Source: Sipunculus nudus (Eukaryota; Annelida; Sipuncula; Golfingiida; Sipunculidae). Taken from it: 64,000 bases of DNA. Below are positions 21,881 to 33,540 of the stretch, piece after piece. The notes beneath the pieces are model-generated. The model was given only the letters and a program-made list of their open reading frames with translations, ran no database searches and was not told where the DNA came from. The stretch is from contig CM049314.1 of assembly GCA_026874595.1 (NCBI GenBank), forward strand, positions 24,131,729-24,195,728, written 5' to 3'. The translations under genes and the position numbers were made by a program. How positions within the stretch are numbered: the first letter of the stretch is position 1; the number at the start of each line of letters is the position of its first letter.

Positions 21881-24333
21881 GTAGGAGAACACATGTCTGT
21901 TATTTGAATCATTACATATCCATTTAAAATGGATAATAAGTCTTTTACTTTCTTTGAAAATTATTACACAATAAGCATTGAATCTCCATATGATGTACAT
22001 GATGTGTCTTGACGTAGGCACTCTTGTACTATTTTACTTTCACAGGACCCTACATACTACATTATGGTTTTATAAGGATAATGGTTTAATACTTTATTGC
22101 CACAAAGTCTAACGGTGCTATGTTAACATTGCAGATATGGAATGAACGAATCGCTCGAAATATTATAATTGTTCTCTGTAAATATATGCATTTTGTTCAT
22201 ATAATGCAGTATTTATTTATAAAGGCTTCAAGGTAATATATTAAATTACCTGTATACTATGGGCCACTAAATTTATTTACATATACATGAAATTTATAAT
22301 TATTATCATAAGAATAATACAGGAACTTATAGTAAAGTGTAAGATATTTTCACCTATTTTTTAATGTATACAGTTCTATCATACAAAGTGTTTGAATTGT
22401 GTTTGCTATTAGGGTCTTGTGGGAGAGCAGTATAATCTGTGCAAGTGACCCTGAATAATTGTTAGAAATGCACGTATTTCCGAAGGCCGTTTCTGTTTAA
22501 ATTTCGAAATTGTAAATGGCAAACTGAAAATGTTTAGTGTGTATGTTTGAATTTTGTTTGCTATAAGGGCCCTGTCAGAGAGCAGTACAATCTGAACAAG
22601 CCACTCTGAAAAAAACAGTAATAAACATAGCGAAATATGTGGAACACATGCACAATGAAGTATATATATATTTTTAATCTAGAAAAAGAAATCAATAATT
22701 AGGAATACACAATCACTCCTGCATTAATTTATGTTTATAACCAATTCTGGTTCTATTTTAGTGCTAAAAAGACAATTTTATTGTTAACTATATAATTATA
22801 AACAATAGAAGACGAAAAATAAAATACTTATTATTCATTATTACAATATGTAAAGAAGATGTTTTATGTAACTTAGACCTGTCAAACGTGTAATGTATAA
22901 GGGATCGTGGATCCCGAGGACGTAATGGTCTTGGTGCTTGCTTTGTGAATACAAGTTTGTGGTTTCAAGTCCCGGTTCTTTTCAGTTTCTTTAATACAAA
23001 AGAACGCCCTCTATACCTAGAAGTAAATTGATACAGGAATGAAGACAAATATAGAACAAATTAACGTGTAGCATCATTTTATGGTTGTATAGGTTGTTTG
23101 CTCCACAGGGAGCTGAGAGAAGCAACACGCTAAATTAGGGGAAACTGACACTGTTGGTGATATAAGACTACAAACACCCTCCCCTTCTTCTTTCCTTTTA
23201 AGTTGTTATTCTCATTGCAGCTCATGTTAGGGGAATACGCAGTCACCTTTTTAAGCGTTCTTTTTCCAATCAACTGAAGGCCGTCGTGTTGGAGCAGTGT
23301 TTATCTGTCCGGGTTTTCAATATGGAATGTCTTTTACATTGTACCCAGCGGTCTGGATGTAGAGCCGTTGTTATCACTGACAACTGTTGTCGTCTACTAT
23401 CCACGTCAGGGCAAGATTCGATTCCAATTTTACCATTGTCCTATGTGTTTCACGTCGCAGATGGTTTGTATAATTTACTCTATCGAATGTACTATTACAT
23501 TTGTTAACATGTTTTATGAAAACAAATGTTCGTTATTTTCTACTAGAGTGAATGAATATTTGTATCTATTTATTCTGCCTCTCTCTATATAATTGACTTA
23601 ATTTCATTGTTATATATGGATCGATGTTTGCCCTAAAAGGTAATCTTACGCTTATATTCGATATCACACGTGACCCGTTTTTTTGTTTTATCTTTCAAAT
23701 CTGTAGGATGCCCCTGTGGTTTTGGATTCCGTTTCGAACACGGCTTCAAGGAAAATGACGGACGTTTCAATCCTTCCTGTTACAATGACATAGACATGAC
23801 GAGAGGGACTGACTGGAACACGGCACGAGCCGAATGTCTCCGACTTGGGGCAGACCTGGTCAGTATTGAGACCGAGGAAGAACAGCGATTTCTTGAGAAT
23901 ATCTTACCGAAGCATCAATCAGATCCAGGTAACGTGATCCCTAGGATTTCATGACAACAAAACGTTTTCTTGCTCTTCCTAATACGAATTGTTTCATTAT
24001 AGTGATTTGTGACAGTAGCCAAAGTTGAATTAGCCATTATAGCCAACACCATTACATTAGATATTTTTAAAGGGACTTTTTTTTTCAGCCTGGGCTAAGT
24101 TTTCCGGTTGGTACGGCTACTGGCTGTCCGGGCGTTACGATCCTTCTGAAGGGGATTACTTTTGGACATCTAAAGGAGAACGCGTTGGATTCAGTCAATT
24201 CCTACCAGGTGAACCAACCGATGGGCTGTCCCAACCGTATCTATCTATTGTGGAGACTCAAGGGTTCGGATGGGATAATGTTGGTGATGAGGTCACAAAC
24301 GCCATACTGTGTGAAGTGAGACCGAGTATTTAA
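21829..24333 (+). CDS. Gene A: secreted PAN-like/C-type lectin, 4 exons
   Basis: Predicted secreted lectin of 253 residues. Exons are 21829-21880, 23221-23463, 23707-23928 and 24089-24333 (TAA stop). The introns begin GT and end AG, all at phase 1. The order is signal peptide, cysteine-rich PAN/apple-like module, then one long-form C-type lectin domain (CTLD) split over two exons. CTLD landmarks seen: CP and SCY cysteines of the N-terminal hairpin, an ARAEC helix, LGADLVSIE, WYGYWLSG, PGEP and the final ILCE. The usual inner disulphide is absent (its cysteine positions are Y and D), the sugar-site tripeptide is EPT rather than EPN, and WND is WDN. CTLDs bind glycans or proteins outside the cell; the ligand cannot be deduced. 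No transmembrane segment follows. A polyadenylation signal lies at 24495. Family assignment is strong; the PAN call is inference from cysteine pattern. Confidence 0.88.
23221..23463 (+). CDS. Gene A exon 2, PAN/apple-like cysteine module
   Basis: A 243-nt phase 1-1 exon, with acceptor TCATTGCAG and donor GTTTGT. It encodes 81 residues with SHLFKRSFSN near the start and six cysteines spaced C-x9-C-x3-C-x5-C-x8-CC, ending HVADG. The same spacing is exact in genes B and C. The spacing and the CRLLS ending resemble PAN/apple modules, which mediate protein or carbohydrate contacts, but the match is by eye only. Confidence 0.82.
23707..23928 (+). CDS. Gene A exon 3, CTLD N-terminal half
   Basis: A 222-nt phase 1-1 exon, the same length as in genes B and C. 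It starts GCPCGFGFRF, with an extra cysteine compared with the paralogues (CPC against CPP and CPA), and contains SCYNDIDM, DWNTARAEC and LGADLVSIETEEEQRFL. Acceptor CTGTAG, donor GTAACG. Confidence 0.9.
24089..24333 (+). CDS. Gene A exon 4, CTLD C-terminal half and stop
   Basis: A 245-nt terminal exon after a strong polypyrimidine acceptor (TTTTTTTCAG). It encodes WYGYWLSGRYD, FLPGEPTDG, WDNVGDEV, then ILCEVRPSI and TAA. The only cysteine is the conserved final one, which pairs with the exon 3 helix cysteine in canonical CTLDs. Confidence 0.9.
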
Positions 24334-24494
24334 TCTTAAGTAGAGCCCTCGCCTTCTTATGTCGCCTTTGGTAGTCGGCTTAGTCTTGATAACGGTTTTG
24401 ATCAGTGTAGTATTTCTGGAAATGTTAAATCGTGTAGTTTTGTATAGTATAGGTATATTACAACATTTATCAGACTTGGCGTATTATATTTTGT

Positions 24495-24500
24495 AATAAA
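24495..24500 (+). promoter_or_regulatory. Polyadenylation signal of gene A
   Basis: A canonical AATAAA lies about 160 nt after the gene A stop codon, in AT-rich sequence on the same strand. Confidence 0.5.
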
Positions 24501-24742
24501 TGTTATACATTGTGCAAAATACATAAATTAAGCAATTCTGTGGTATAGTTAAGAGCTTCGGTGAGGCTGGTTTCATTATTTTATAAACCACAGTAAAACC
24601 TCCTAACAGAGTATTCGAAGGCTCGCATTTAGGATATTATTTAGCAAATGGGCATTCAGTGAGGACTGAACGGTCTGAGTGTACAGATACATTAAACTAG
24701 CAAAGTAATCAGTATGCACTCCAGTCTTGAGTAAAATAGCCG

Positions 24743-25630
24743 GTCGATATGGTGTAATTCATCTCTCGGTACTGTGCTGTGGAATTGTCAGTGTTTATTT
24801 TATCTTTCATCACCTTACGGCAATGTCGAAGAAAAAAGGGTCTTTTGTCTCTGTATGACATTATACTGAAAATCGATTTTTATTTCAATTATCAATTCCA
24901 GATGACCATAAAAAGAGATTGTTTCTAATATCTTTGGTTAAGAAGTTAAATTATTTTACTATTATGCTAGTTCTGGAATACAAACTCTCCACATTTGTAG
25001 GACAACCAATGTCATGGCGAGATTGTTTTGCTTCTAGTTGTCTGATTTTGATACAAGCATGTCCTTTGCATACGGCATGAACCGTTGTATACTCCGTTGT
25101 AAGACCAATATTTCAAAATTCAGAGGGCATTTAATGGCAATAACGATAGACATTTAAAAGGATCATATGACCTGTTAAAAGGAGGAATTCCTTTGGGAAA
25201 TGGTAACAAAAAATGAAAATGGCTTTTGTGTACAACGTTTGTAATGTATTGCATTTGGGTTTAATAACATTTATAATCTTTTTGAGTAGTATAATAACCA
25301 ATGGTTGTATGTTTCTCTTTGTCTGGTGTTGTTAGCATTATATCCTTCGTTTATATGTGAACCGACCAAAAATATATTCTCCGTTAGGAACAAATGTTTC
25401 AGAGAGGCCTTCAATTGCCATTGTAGAACTAACAAAGTATATTTAAAGTTAAATTTTCCGGGGGAAAAATGAAATATCAAAATCTGCTTAAGAGTATAGA
25501 ACTTTATATGTTCTGTATGCAGAACGCCTTTGACGCTGGTAAAATTATGTAAATATAACTATATGATGAACTGACATTTTAGAAAGATCAGCTAATGTCA
25601 GACCCTAAGAATATCCATCGCCAGCGACAA
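24743..25630 (+). repeat. Inverted third copy of part of the duplicated unit
   Basis: Matches the reverse complement of about 27100-27930 and 35200-36100: TCATCTCTCGGTACTGTG, GCTAGTTCTGGAATACAAAC, GGACAACCAATGTCATGGCG, GGTGTTGTTAGCATTATATC and AGAACGCCTTTG. It is more diverged than the two tandem copies are from each other, so it appears older. It starts about 240 bp after the gene A polyadenylation signal. Confidence 0.8.
24964..25620 (+). pseudogene. Decayed membrane-protein-like frame, inverted copy
   Basis: Reads LVLEYKLSTFVGQPMSW, RDCFASSCLILIQACPLHT, then a stop. Hydrophobic segments and stops follow in shifting frames. The two tandem copies have the same decayed frame on their minus strands. 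Product not recognised; the mix of hydrophobic blocks and a basic YSDQRLRKAF-like segment suggests a multi-pass membrane protein, by inference only. Confidence 0.3.
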
Positions 25631-25737
25631 TGACAATTTGATATTAAATTTAAAAAGAAAATGTCCCGAGGGGATAATTAAAAAAAAAAATACGAATTTT
25701 ATGGTATACATATATCTCTTTTTATTTAGCATCGTCA

Positions 25738-26840
25738 CTCGATAACGTTACCCCTAACTGGTGGCTGCCCTTACCAAGTGACAGACCGGGTTGCCTTTGG
25801 TTTAACGTGGTAGAATGTGATGTGGTCTCTTTTGTACAAGAAAAAAAAGCAACCAAAAATAAATTTCTATGGCGCAATATATCGCTTATTTGAATTTTTG
25901 TTTACTTGAGCAAATCTCAAAGAGAGAATTTCCCTAAACTTGAGTTTGATAATCTATACTTAATGTGAATAAATTATATCTACCATTAAAGTGCAACATA
26001 TTTATAACTATTTAACCCGAATGCATGTAACGAATTGAATCTTGTTGGTGTGTTTAATCATGTCTTTTTCTTATTCTTGGGTTTTGTTGTATCTCTGTAT
26101 TTTCTGAGCGAGTGTCGAAGCACCGGCCAGTGTCGTGTCGTGAGACAATAGGTGTACTAACTCAGGGTTACCAAAGCTCCGGGTATAGTTATGCCACAGT
26201 TATGGCAAGCACTCAGGCGCTGAGCTTTTTTTTTTTTTTTTTTTAGATTCAGCTGGCCATGAATATAGATGAGCCATAGTAGCAAAATGGATCCTAGGCA
26301 TTTTATTAGTCTTATAAATAAAGATGAGGCTTCAGGGTGGGAGGATATTTTGAATGGTCATTCAAGCCTTTGGTGTCCAGAAGCCAGCCAACCGTTAATC
26401 GAGTCGACCGCTAGTCCAGGTCTAGCGGTGCCAGTCGGAGTCCTCTGCCACCAGTCGGTGTCCAGTGCCACCAGTCGGGGTCCACTGCCGACAGCCGGGG
26501 TCCAGTGTCGCAAGTCGGGTTCCAGTGGTGCCAGTTTAGCATTATGATTAACCGGACCCAGTGTTTTTTTAATAGTTTTTATATGCAGTCAATGTATTTC
26601 CTGTGAGGCGTAACAGGCTTGGAACTCTATTTGATAGTTGTTTTTGTATTATGTAATTTTATTGGAATATATTCTTTGTTGCTTAGTTATTTCCTTGTGT
26701 TTTCTTCTGTACGTGAGTGCCGATGCGATGAGTGCGCTATCAGAGACCACACCACACTCTACTTTACCACGTTAAACCAAACGCAACGCGGTCTGTCACT
26801 TCGTAACTCAGCCTCTTTCTTTCGGGACCGGTAAGGGGGC
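25738..26840. mobile_element. Possible DNA element with long inverted ends
   Basis: AAGTGACAGACCG, TTTGGTTTAACGTGGTA and GTGGTCTC near 25778-25832 recur as reverse complement at about 26740-26808. The arms are about 65 bp at roughly 80% identity, 0.9 kb apart. The exact ends and any target duplication could not be fixed. The interior contains the 20-bp tandem repeat at 26431 and no transposase frame. Confidence 0.5.
26431..26535 (+). repeat. 20-bp tandem repeat, about 5 units
   Basis: Units such as CCAGTCGGTGTCCAGTGCCA, CCAGTCGGGGTCCACTGCCG and ACAGCCGGGGTCCAGTGTCG. GC-rich compared with its surroundings. An open frame at 26269-26547 runs through it and is not supported as a gene. Confidence 0.85.
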
Positions 26841-26961
26841 AAAGTTATTTGAGTGAAAATGCTAAAAAAAAAAAAGAAATCGTATACTATTAAATTTGTA
26901 TTTATTTTTATAACAATTATCCCCTCTGAACATTTCCTTTTTAAATGTTAATATCACATTG

Positions 26962-27020
<59 letters not shown>

Positions 27021-27325
27021 TTGTCACTGGCAGGTTTCTTTGAATTTGAAAATGTTTGACTCATGACGGCAAATATACTAAGGGTTTGCCATTACCTGAC
27101 GAAATATATATTTACAAAGTTTACGAGCGCCAGAGGCGTTCTGTGTACAGAACATATAAAGTTCTATACTCAAAGCCGATGTCAGTTGAAGGCTTTCCTT
27201 AAACGTTGGTCCCTATATTTTTGATGGGTCCAGATGTAAACGAAGGATATAATGCTAACACCACTAGAAAAACAGAAACATAAATCCATTATATTGACAT
27301 TGGCTGTTCTAGCACACACAAAAAC

Positions 27326-27800
27326 CTACTGAACATTTAATATATTTACAACTCCACGCTTGGTGGTGAAAGAAGCGTCAGCTGGTACCAAAAAAGCGAT
27401 GTTATTGAACCAAAATGCAATGCAGAACAAACGTTGTAAGCAGAAGCCATTTTCATTTTTGTTACCATTCCACCAGAGAATTTCCCCTTTTAACAGTTCA
27501 TAAAATCCTTTCATATATCAATCTATATTGCCTCTAAGGGCCCTCTTTGAAATTTAAAACATTGGTCCTACAACGGAGAATACAATGATAGTTGTCAGGC
27601 CATGCCGTATACAAAGGACGTGATGGTTACAAAACTAGACAACCAGAAGAAAAACAATCTCGCCATGACATTGGTTGTCCTACATATGTGGACAGTTTGT
27701 ATTCCAGAACTAGCATGACAGTAATAAAATTTAACCTCTCATCCGAAGATATAAGAAACAATCTCTTTTGGTGGTCATCTGAAATTTATAATTGAAATAG
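27326..27800 (-). pseudogene. Decayed membrane-protein-like frame, tandem copy 1
   Basis: Minus frames include KGFYELLKGE, NGNKNENGFCL, RLFCIAFWFNNIAFLVPADA and upstream GQPMSWRD-like segments, with stops and shifts. Equivalent to 35165-35932. Product not recognised. Confidence 0.3.
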
Positions 27801-28499
27801 AAAATCAAGACAAATTCCAGTACAATGTCGTACAAAGACAAATGAGCCTATTTAATACGCATTGCCGTGAGGTTTCGAAAGAGAAAATAAACTCTGGCAA
27901 TCCCACGGCGCAGTACCGAGAGATGAATTACACTAAATTATATTTTATTAGAATCAAAGTGTTTATTATTCGTGTTGAAATTTAATACAAATATAGGATA
28001 GTCAAGTTGTCAGATATAAAATAAAATATTTTATGACCAAGGTTTGAGAAACTGAGGAGATCGGTTTCTCACATGTTATATCCGTAAGTATTCATATAAT
28101 TTCCCCATTAAGATGGCGGCCATCTTTGTATAAGTGATATGTTTCAGGAGGGTTATTTAAGGCAATATTTTACCTTAAATAATAAACCGGGCATACCTGA
28201 AATCAGTCTTGTTTGTGTACAACGTGTGAGTGCCATGCATTTTATCTAGCAATGACTAAGGAATGACTAGTTATTTTTCTTTTCATTTCATTAAAATTTT
28301 CATAAGATAGATAAGATAAACACATGTAACAAAAATCTATGTATCCCGAATAGTCAAAAGAATGCTTGCCTACGGTTAGGAATACGACCAAGGGTAGATC
28401 ACGTGGTGATGTTCGATGTTCATAAATTGACAATACAATGCACAACATTCACATAAACCGTTATAGAATCATTGGTAATGTGGACAATTAATTTACAGT

Positions 28500-28940
28500 G
28501 GTTACTAATACGTTAGCGTTTCGCGTACAACATTTGTCTTATTACAACCGTACATTACACGGTCTAGTGCCAAAAAATGTCACCGAACTGGTTTAAAATT
28601 TAAATTAGTTCTTCCTTTTTAAACAAGCAGTAGGTTAATCCACGTTTGGCGGTAGGCTTTTTGTAAATATTGTCATAGAAATTAGGAACGAACTCCCATT
28701 AAATGTTTGCTGTTCCGACACACCGACTTATTTTAGGAGTCGTTTAAAGACTCATTTATTTTGGCAAGCGTGTTTTAAGTGGTTTCTTATGTTTTCTTTG
28801 GATGCGTATAGTTGATTTAAATGCTTTTTAAAAATATTTCATTCATTTTAATGTTTTAGTATACGGACAGTGTCTTGATCAAGCATACATGCTTAGATAT
28901 GATGCGCTTTATAAATGTATATAAAAATTAATTATTGACG
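28500..28940 (+). pseudogene. CR1/L2-like LINE 3' end, tandem copy 1
   Basis: Contains the RT tail coding remnants (VYNICLI-like, HGLVPKNVTELV, ELPLNVC) and the noncoding tail ending in GATCAAGCATACATGCTTAG and a TTTATAAATG tail. About 45 bp are deleted compared with copy 2 (around 28593). Confidence 0.65.
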
Positions 28941-29642
28941 TCCAGTGAAAAAGTAATGTCAGTTTTACAACCTGCAACGTTCTGTTCAGTTACGCGTGTT
29001 CCCAAACGTAGACACTTCTCCGACTAGATAGTATGGTATAAGATATTTTCGCAAGGACCCGTGTGTGTGTGGCGGGTGGAGCCGAAGGGGGCTTGATGGT
29101 GCGGTGATCTATCACCCAGATTACAGTATACCTGCAATACCAATTAGATAAAAAAAATATACCGTGCTGTGTCTTTTGTACCATTGATATCTGATATATA
29201 ACGGAGCTTCCGAAAGATATGTAGTTAAATTTGATGGGTCTTGGAAAAAGTATTAGTAAAAGCGGTAGTGATTGGTCTATAGACTTCAGGCGTTGTTGTC
29301 ACCTCGAAATCCGTAGGCTGACGCTTAAATCAGTAGGGTCGCCATGTATGTAAAATACAGTAACATTGGCATTTGCAGTTTTTATTGAAGGGACATTCAG
29401 TGCTGTTCCATATTACCATGGCCCAAACTAAACATTCTAAAAGCTGACCTGCAATCGTTAGGTGCTGCCCCCTGTAGGAGTACCCTGAACTATCCTTGGA
29501 AATCATATGACATAAACGTTTAAGCCTCCTCTCTTTATTTATAATTATGTCTGTGCAGTCACAGGATGTATGTCTGAAGATATAATAAAAATGATTTATT
29601 CTCAGTCCAATAATGCTTGTATTGTTAATATTTTCTTTTAAT

Positions 29643-31251
29643 AGGGCCACTTCACTTAAGCAGCCGGCAGGCTGATGTAGGGGCAAACAGAGGGGCAGGG
29701 CTGGGCACTGGGCAGTGTATTAGCATGTGGCTCAGTGTGCACATCGGCTGAACTAATATCTATTTTGCTAATGTAATTGCAAGTTTGTCATAAAGCTTTA
29801 GATAGATAATCACCATGACAAAAAAAGGTGTTCTTGGGGCAAATCCTGAAAATCCTGATACCTGTGGGACTTGATAAAATTGTTGATAGCCTTTGATTCA
29901 AACTTGCACCCGTATCTGACAGCAGGAGGTAATGCAGCTCTCAGGAGGGCCCTGGCTGTTTTATCACCATCCATTGAATGTGTAGCTGATACATTTTTGA
30001 TGCTGTCAATAAACCCCTTCTCATAATAAACCAGTTCTTGTTTTCATTCTGTCCTCTAGTTGCAAACTCTATTTTGTTTAATTTAGCATCTGTGTATTTC
30101 ATAAAAGGTAAAAACGGTCCTCAAAACATGATGAGCCACATCTGCTGTGTGTTGAAAGGTAAATACCTATGTTATCTATAGGTGACAAAACTGTAAGGGG
30201 TGTTACTGTATCATTCATTTGCTTCTGTGTTTTGTTTGTATACATTGTATCTAAGATACAGGCTTCTGGGCAACAAATCTGTATTGGCTTAAAAATGTCA
30301 TCAGCAGAAGGTAAATTCACTCCCTCAGGTACAGGGTTGTACCTGTCTTCGGTGGCTGAGCTGGCATTCTTAGATTTTCCCTGAATAGATCAGCAGGGTC
30401 ACAGGCACAAACTCTTCCTTTTTACTACCTTTTCTAGTCCATGTACATGACCCCGAGTTGACACTTGTTGTAGAATTATTATCCATCTATCCAACAATGT
30501 CAAACTATGTAGCTACAGCATGTCGGCAACCCCCATCTAAACCCCCCTTACAAGAACAGCACCCTGCATGAATGCGACTGGCATCAGAGACATTGCACAG
30601 GATAACCCATACATTATAGTGGTTTAAATTAGTGACAAGGTTCTTCTCCTATGTTCTTGGCTTCACTTTACTCTTTATTGCAAAGCAAGTATCCCTGTGA
30701 TACTGATGTACCTCGATGTGTTTCACATACCCATCCTTTGCCATGGTGTACCCTTTTATGTTATAGTATTCCCTGAGGTTTCACATATTGTACTCATCAG
30801 ACGATACAAAATAATTGTAAATGTCAAACACTGACAGGACTGGTAAGACACCTAGGTTTTGTGTGCCTCCTTCTTTGAAGTTTCCTGGATTTTCAAGCTG
30901 GATTCTGTCAGATGTAATTAACTTATCACCCAGTACTTCCTCCCTGTCCTCAATCAAGCCATCTGGGTCCACCTCTAATCCCATTTCATGGCTAGCATAA
31001 CACAAGTCAATTAGCTCAGCTTTCTTTGCTTGTGGTGCTAAAACCCCTCTTTCTTTCGGACACAACTGTAACTCTTTAACAGATTTTTTGCTGAAATTTG
31101 CATCCATATTTAATGATTGATTAATGATAGGACTGTAACCCCCGAGTGGTCAGCTAGTGATACAGCCTGCATCTGACCGATGTCCAGATGCTGTGCCCCT
31201 AGCTTGTTTGCCCCTACATCAGCTTGCCCGTGGCTTAAGTGCATACGCCCT
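29643..31251 (-). mobile_element. ISL2EU-like DNA transposon, internally deleted
   Basis: A 1,609-bp insertion bounded by AT duplications (29641-29642 and 31252-31253). Its ~60-bp inverted ends both begin AGGGC and share CACTTAAG, CTGATGTAGGGGCAAACA and GGGGCA. Copy 2 of the segmental duplication has the empty site with a single AT (at about 37932). A 2-bp AT duplication together with a SWIM-bearing accessory protein points to ISL2EU in the PHIS (PIF-Harbinger/ISL2EU/Spy) group, an assignment from memory of that family. No transposase remains, so it is non-autonomous. Confidence 0.75.
30390..31107 (-). pseudogene. SAP/SWIM-domain transposon protein remnant
   Basis: From ATG at 31107: KKSVKELQLCPKERGV then KKAELIDLCYA (SAP-like), acidic linker, NYFVSSDEYN and a stop. 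In other frames follow DGYVKHIEVHQY, NHYNVWVILCNVSDASRI and the SWIM zinc finger CSCKGGLDGGCRH (C-x-C-x8-C-x-H), then CTWTRKGSKKEEFVPV. At least three stops interrupt it. Proteins of this layout usually continue into a YqaJ-type exonuclease domain, which is missing here. Confidence 0.7.
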
Positions 31252-31619
31252 ATTTATATCAACTCATGGCCGATCCATGGAGCATGGTCCCTTTGCTTAT
31301 GAATACTTTCCATATCTCACCAGAACTGTCATTAACCAGTTGACAGTTGTAGGATAAGTTTCATCGGTACTGCTGTTAGAGGACATCTGGGCATCCGATA
31401 CTCTCTTCAGTAAAATATATACACATCTGCGATGGCTTTCTATTAGCTGAGTTTTCAAATTCGCGATTTCGACCGTTGAACAACACGAAAATTCGACGGC
31501 TTTATTTTACCTTACAAGTACAACAATCTGAAAGCGTGTAATAATTGCATGTGTGTCCTTTGTGTATCGTACCTTTTTTTTCAGTTAATAACTAATAAAA
31601 CAGGTTAATATATTCCATT

Positions 31620-31830
31620 AGATTGATAATAGTAATAATAATAATAATAGTAATAATAATAATTATTATTATTATTACTATTATTATTATTGTCATTTTA
31701 ATAATAAAATGATAATAATAATAATAAAAATAATTATAATAATAGTTATTATAATTATTAATTATTATTATTATTATTATGTTTATTATTATTATTGATA
31801 TTATTAATATTATTTATACAAAAATGCAAA
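31620..31830. repeat. AAT/ATT simple-repeat hairpin
   Basis: (AAT)n then (ATT)n then mixed runs that can fold back on themselves. The equivalent in copy 2 is 38305-38490. Confidence 0.85.
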
Positions 31831-32709
31831 AAAACACATCTCTCTCATTATTATACACTTATTTATCTTTATCCATTTAGTGAAATCCATTCTAAGAATT
31901 TTTTCCAGTACAGCAAACAAGAAAATATGCTTTTTCGTGTCCGATGTAGAGGCAAAATCAACCACTAGAATATTAGCATTGCAATTTACTAAATAACAAT
32001 AATCCACCCAATCACTTACTTTGATGAGTTGTGTCTGATATTTTCTCTCTTACTAAAAGCATTTTGCCCCTGGTTTATTATTTTGGAAGGTTGTCTTGCA
32101 TTTTTGTTCTAAACTTTTGTTGTCTTTCATTGGTTGCTCTGTATAACAGCGTGATAACTGTAGTCTCTGAGGTTGAGGTAAGGACTAACAGTAAAGCTTC
32201 TGTTTTATGAATGTTCATGTTCCACTCCTATCAGGTTGAAAAAAGTACCATTTTTGTAGTACATCGTTATCGGGAATCTCATTGTCGTTCATTTCATTTA
32301 GGCTATTCGAAATTTGCTCTCTGATTATTAATTCCACACAGACGTTATCTTCATGTTTTGTCAACCCAGCTTACTGTGAAGGGAAATTAATGCTATCCAT
32401 TTATTAATATTATTTACCTTCGAGAATTTGTTTAAACAGATTAAATTTCCTAACGGTTGTTTTTTTTTTTCATTATTTTTCTTATCGATACTGGGCGTGA
32501 CAAATAATTAAATTAAGGCTTCAAGTATAAATTTAAATAGATTTTGCAACATTTATTGTCGAAATGGATGAGTTGAACTCTATCCGTGTATATGTACAGA
32601 CTTCCGGGTTTCTTAATGTAAATAGATCAATTAAATACTGACTGGGTATAAAATGATCTGCAGGTTGTATCGACTTCGTTTTGGGGAGTGTAGATACCTG
32701 CACTTGCGT

Positions 32710-32825
32710 CTAGATTTGAATATCATTTATTAAAATTAATTCAAATCAACAGGTCTAAAAGTTTTTCTTCTATGAATATAATTTGTTAAAATTAATTCAA
32801 ATCAACAAGTCCAGAAGTTCTTCTT
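32710..32825 (+). repeat. Two-copy ~60-bp tandem repeat
   Basis: GAATATCATTTATTAAAATT followed by AATTCAAATCAACAGGTC, then repeated as GAATATAATTTGTTAAAATT with AATTCAAATCAACAAGTC. Also present in copy 2 at 39398-39490. Confidence 0.8.
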
Positions 32826-33199
32826 CTAAAGTCGTTTACATTAAGTGTTATTATCGAGAAGTCTGTCAGCAGGAATTCTCTTGATGTTGTAAATTCTCAA
32901 CTTAATTATTGTTTCATGATAACCAACGCCTCTTACTGCTTTCTTATATTTTACAGATATACCTATAGTATACAATTTGTGCCCTCTTTGTCGACAAGAA
33001 AGAACACTTTCTCATTACAGTTTCAAAGAAGTGGTTTACTGAAAAAACACGGGATACATAAATTAGTTTTTTTTGTTGTAAAAATCAGTTATATGTAAGA
33101 AGTATGGAAAAATATGAGATATAGTTGTGCCTTGAAAATAATCTACGACCGTCCTTTAATGTATAGAAAAAATGAAATGAGAATGTTGACACACACACG

Positions 33200-33252
<53 letters not shown>

Positions 33253-33540
33253 TATTCGTATTGAGCACATAAAGACTTCTTCATATACTATGGATATATG
33301 TTTTTATGAAATGTACACGATTCTCAGTATGTTTGTGTAAATATTCATTAGCCACTCTTAAAGACACCGGGACAATCAATACAGATACTTCCGTTTACCA
33401 ACTAATGATAGAAACTCCTACACACCTTGGTCACAGAAAAGCATGTTTGTATTTGAAAGTAAACATTGACGAATAATGTAAAATTGTCATATATCCTTTT
33501 AGCTCAGATGACTGTAAGTCATCTAGGCTATAGTGGTATA

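Noticed and set aside
22895-22985. tRNA-like stretch with GTTTCAAGTCC resembling a B box
   Set aside because: No convincing A box, acceptor stem or anticodon arm. A tRNA-derived SINE head is possible, but not supportable.
26269-26547. 92-codon plus frame
   Set aside because: Largely the GC-rich 20-bp tandem repeat; no domain, no splice partners.
30770-30800. CTGATGAGTAC followed by GTGAAAC on the minus strand, resembling a hammerhead core
   Set aside because: Stem II would rely on wobble pairs and a mismatch, and the string lies within the SAP/SWIM coding remnant.
31620-31830. Possible CRISPR-like or structured array in AAT/ATT repeats
   Set aside because: Simple trinucleotide repeat in a eukaryotic duplication; no spacers.
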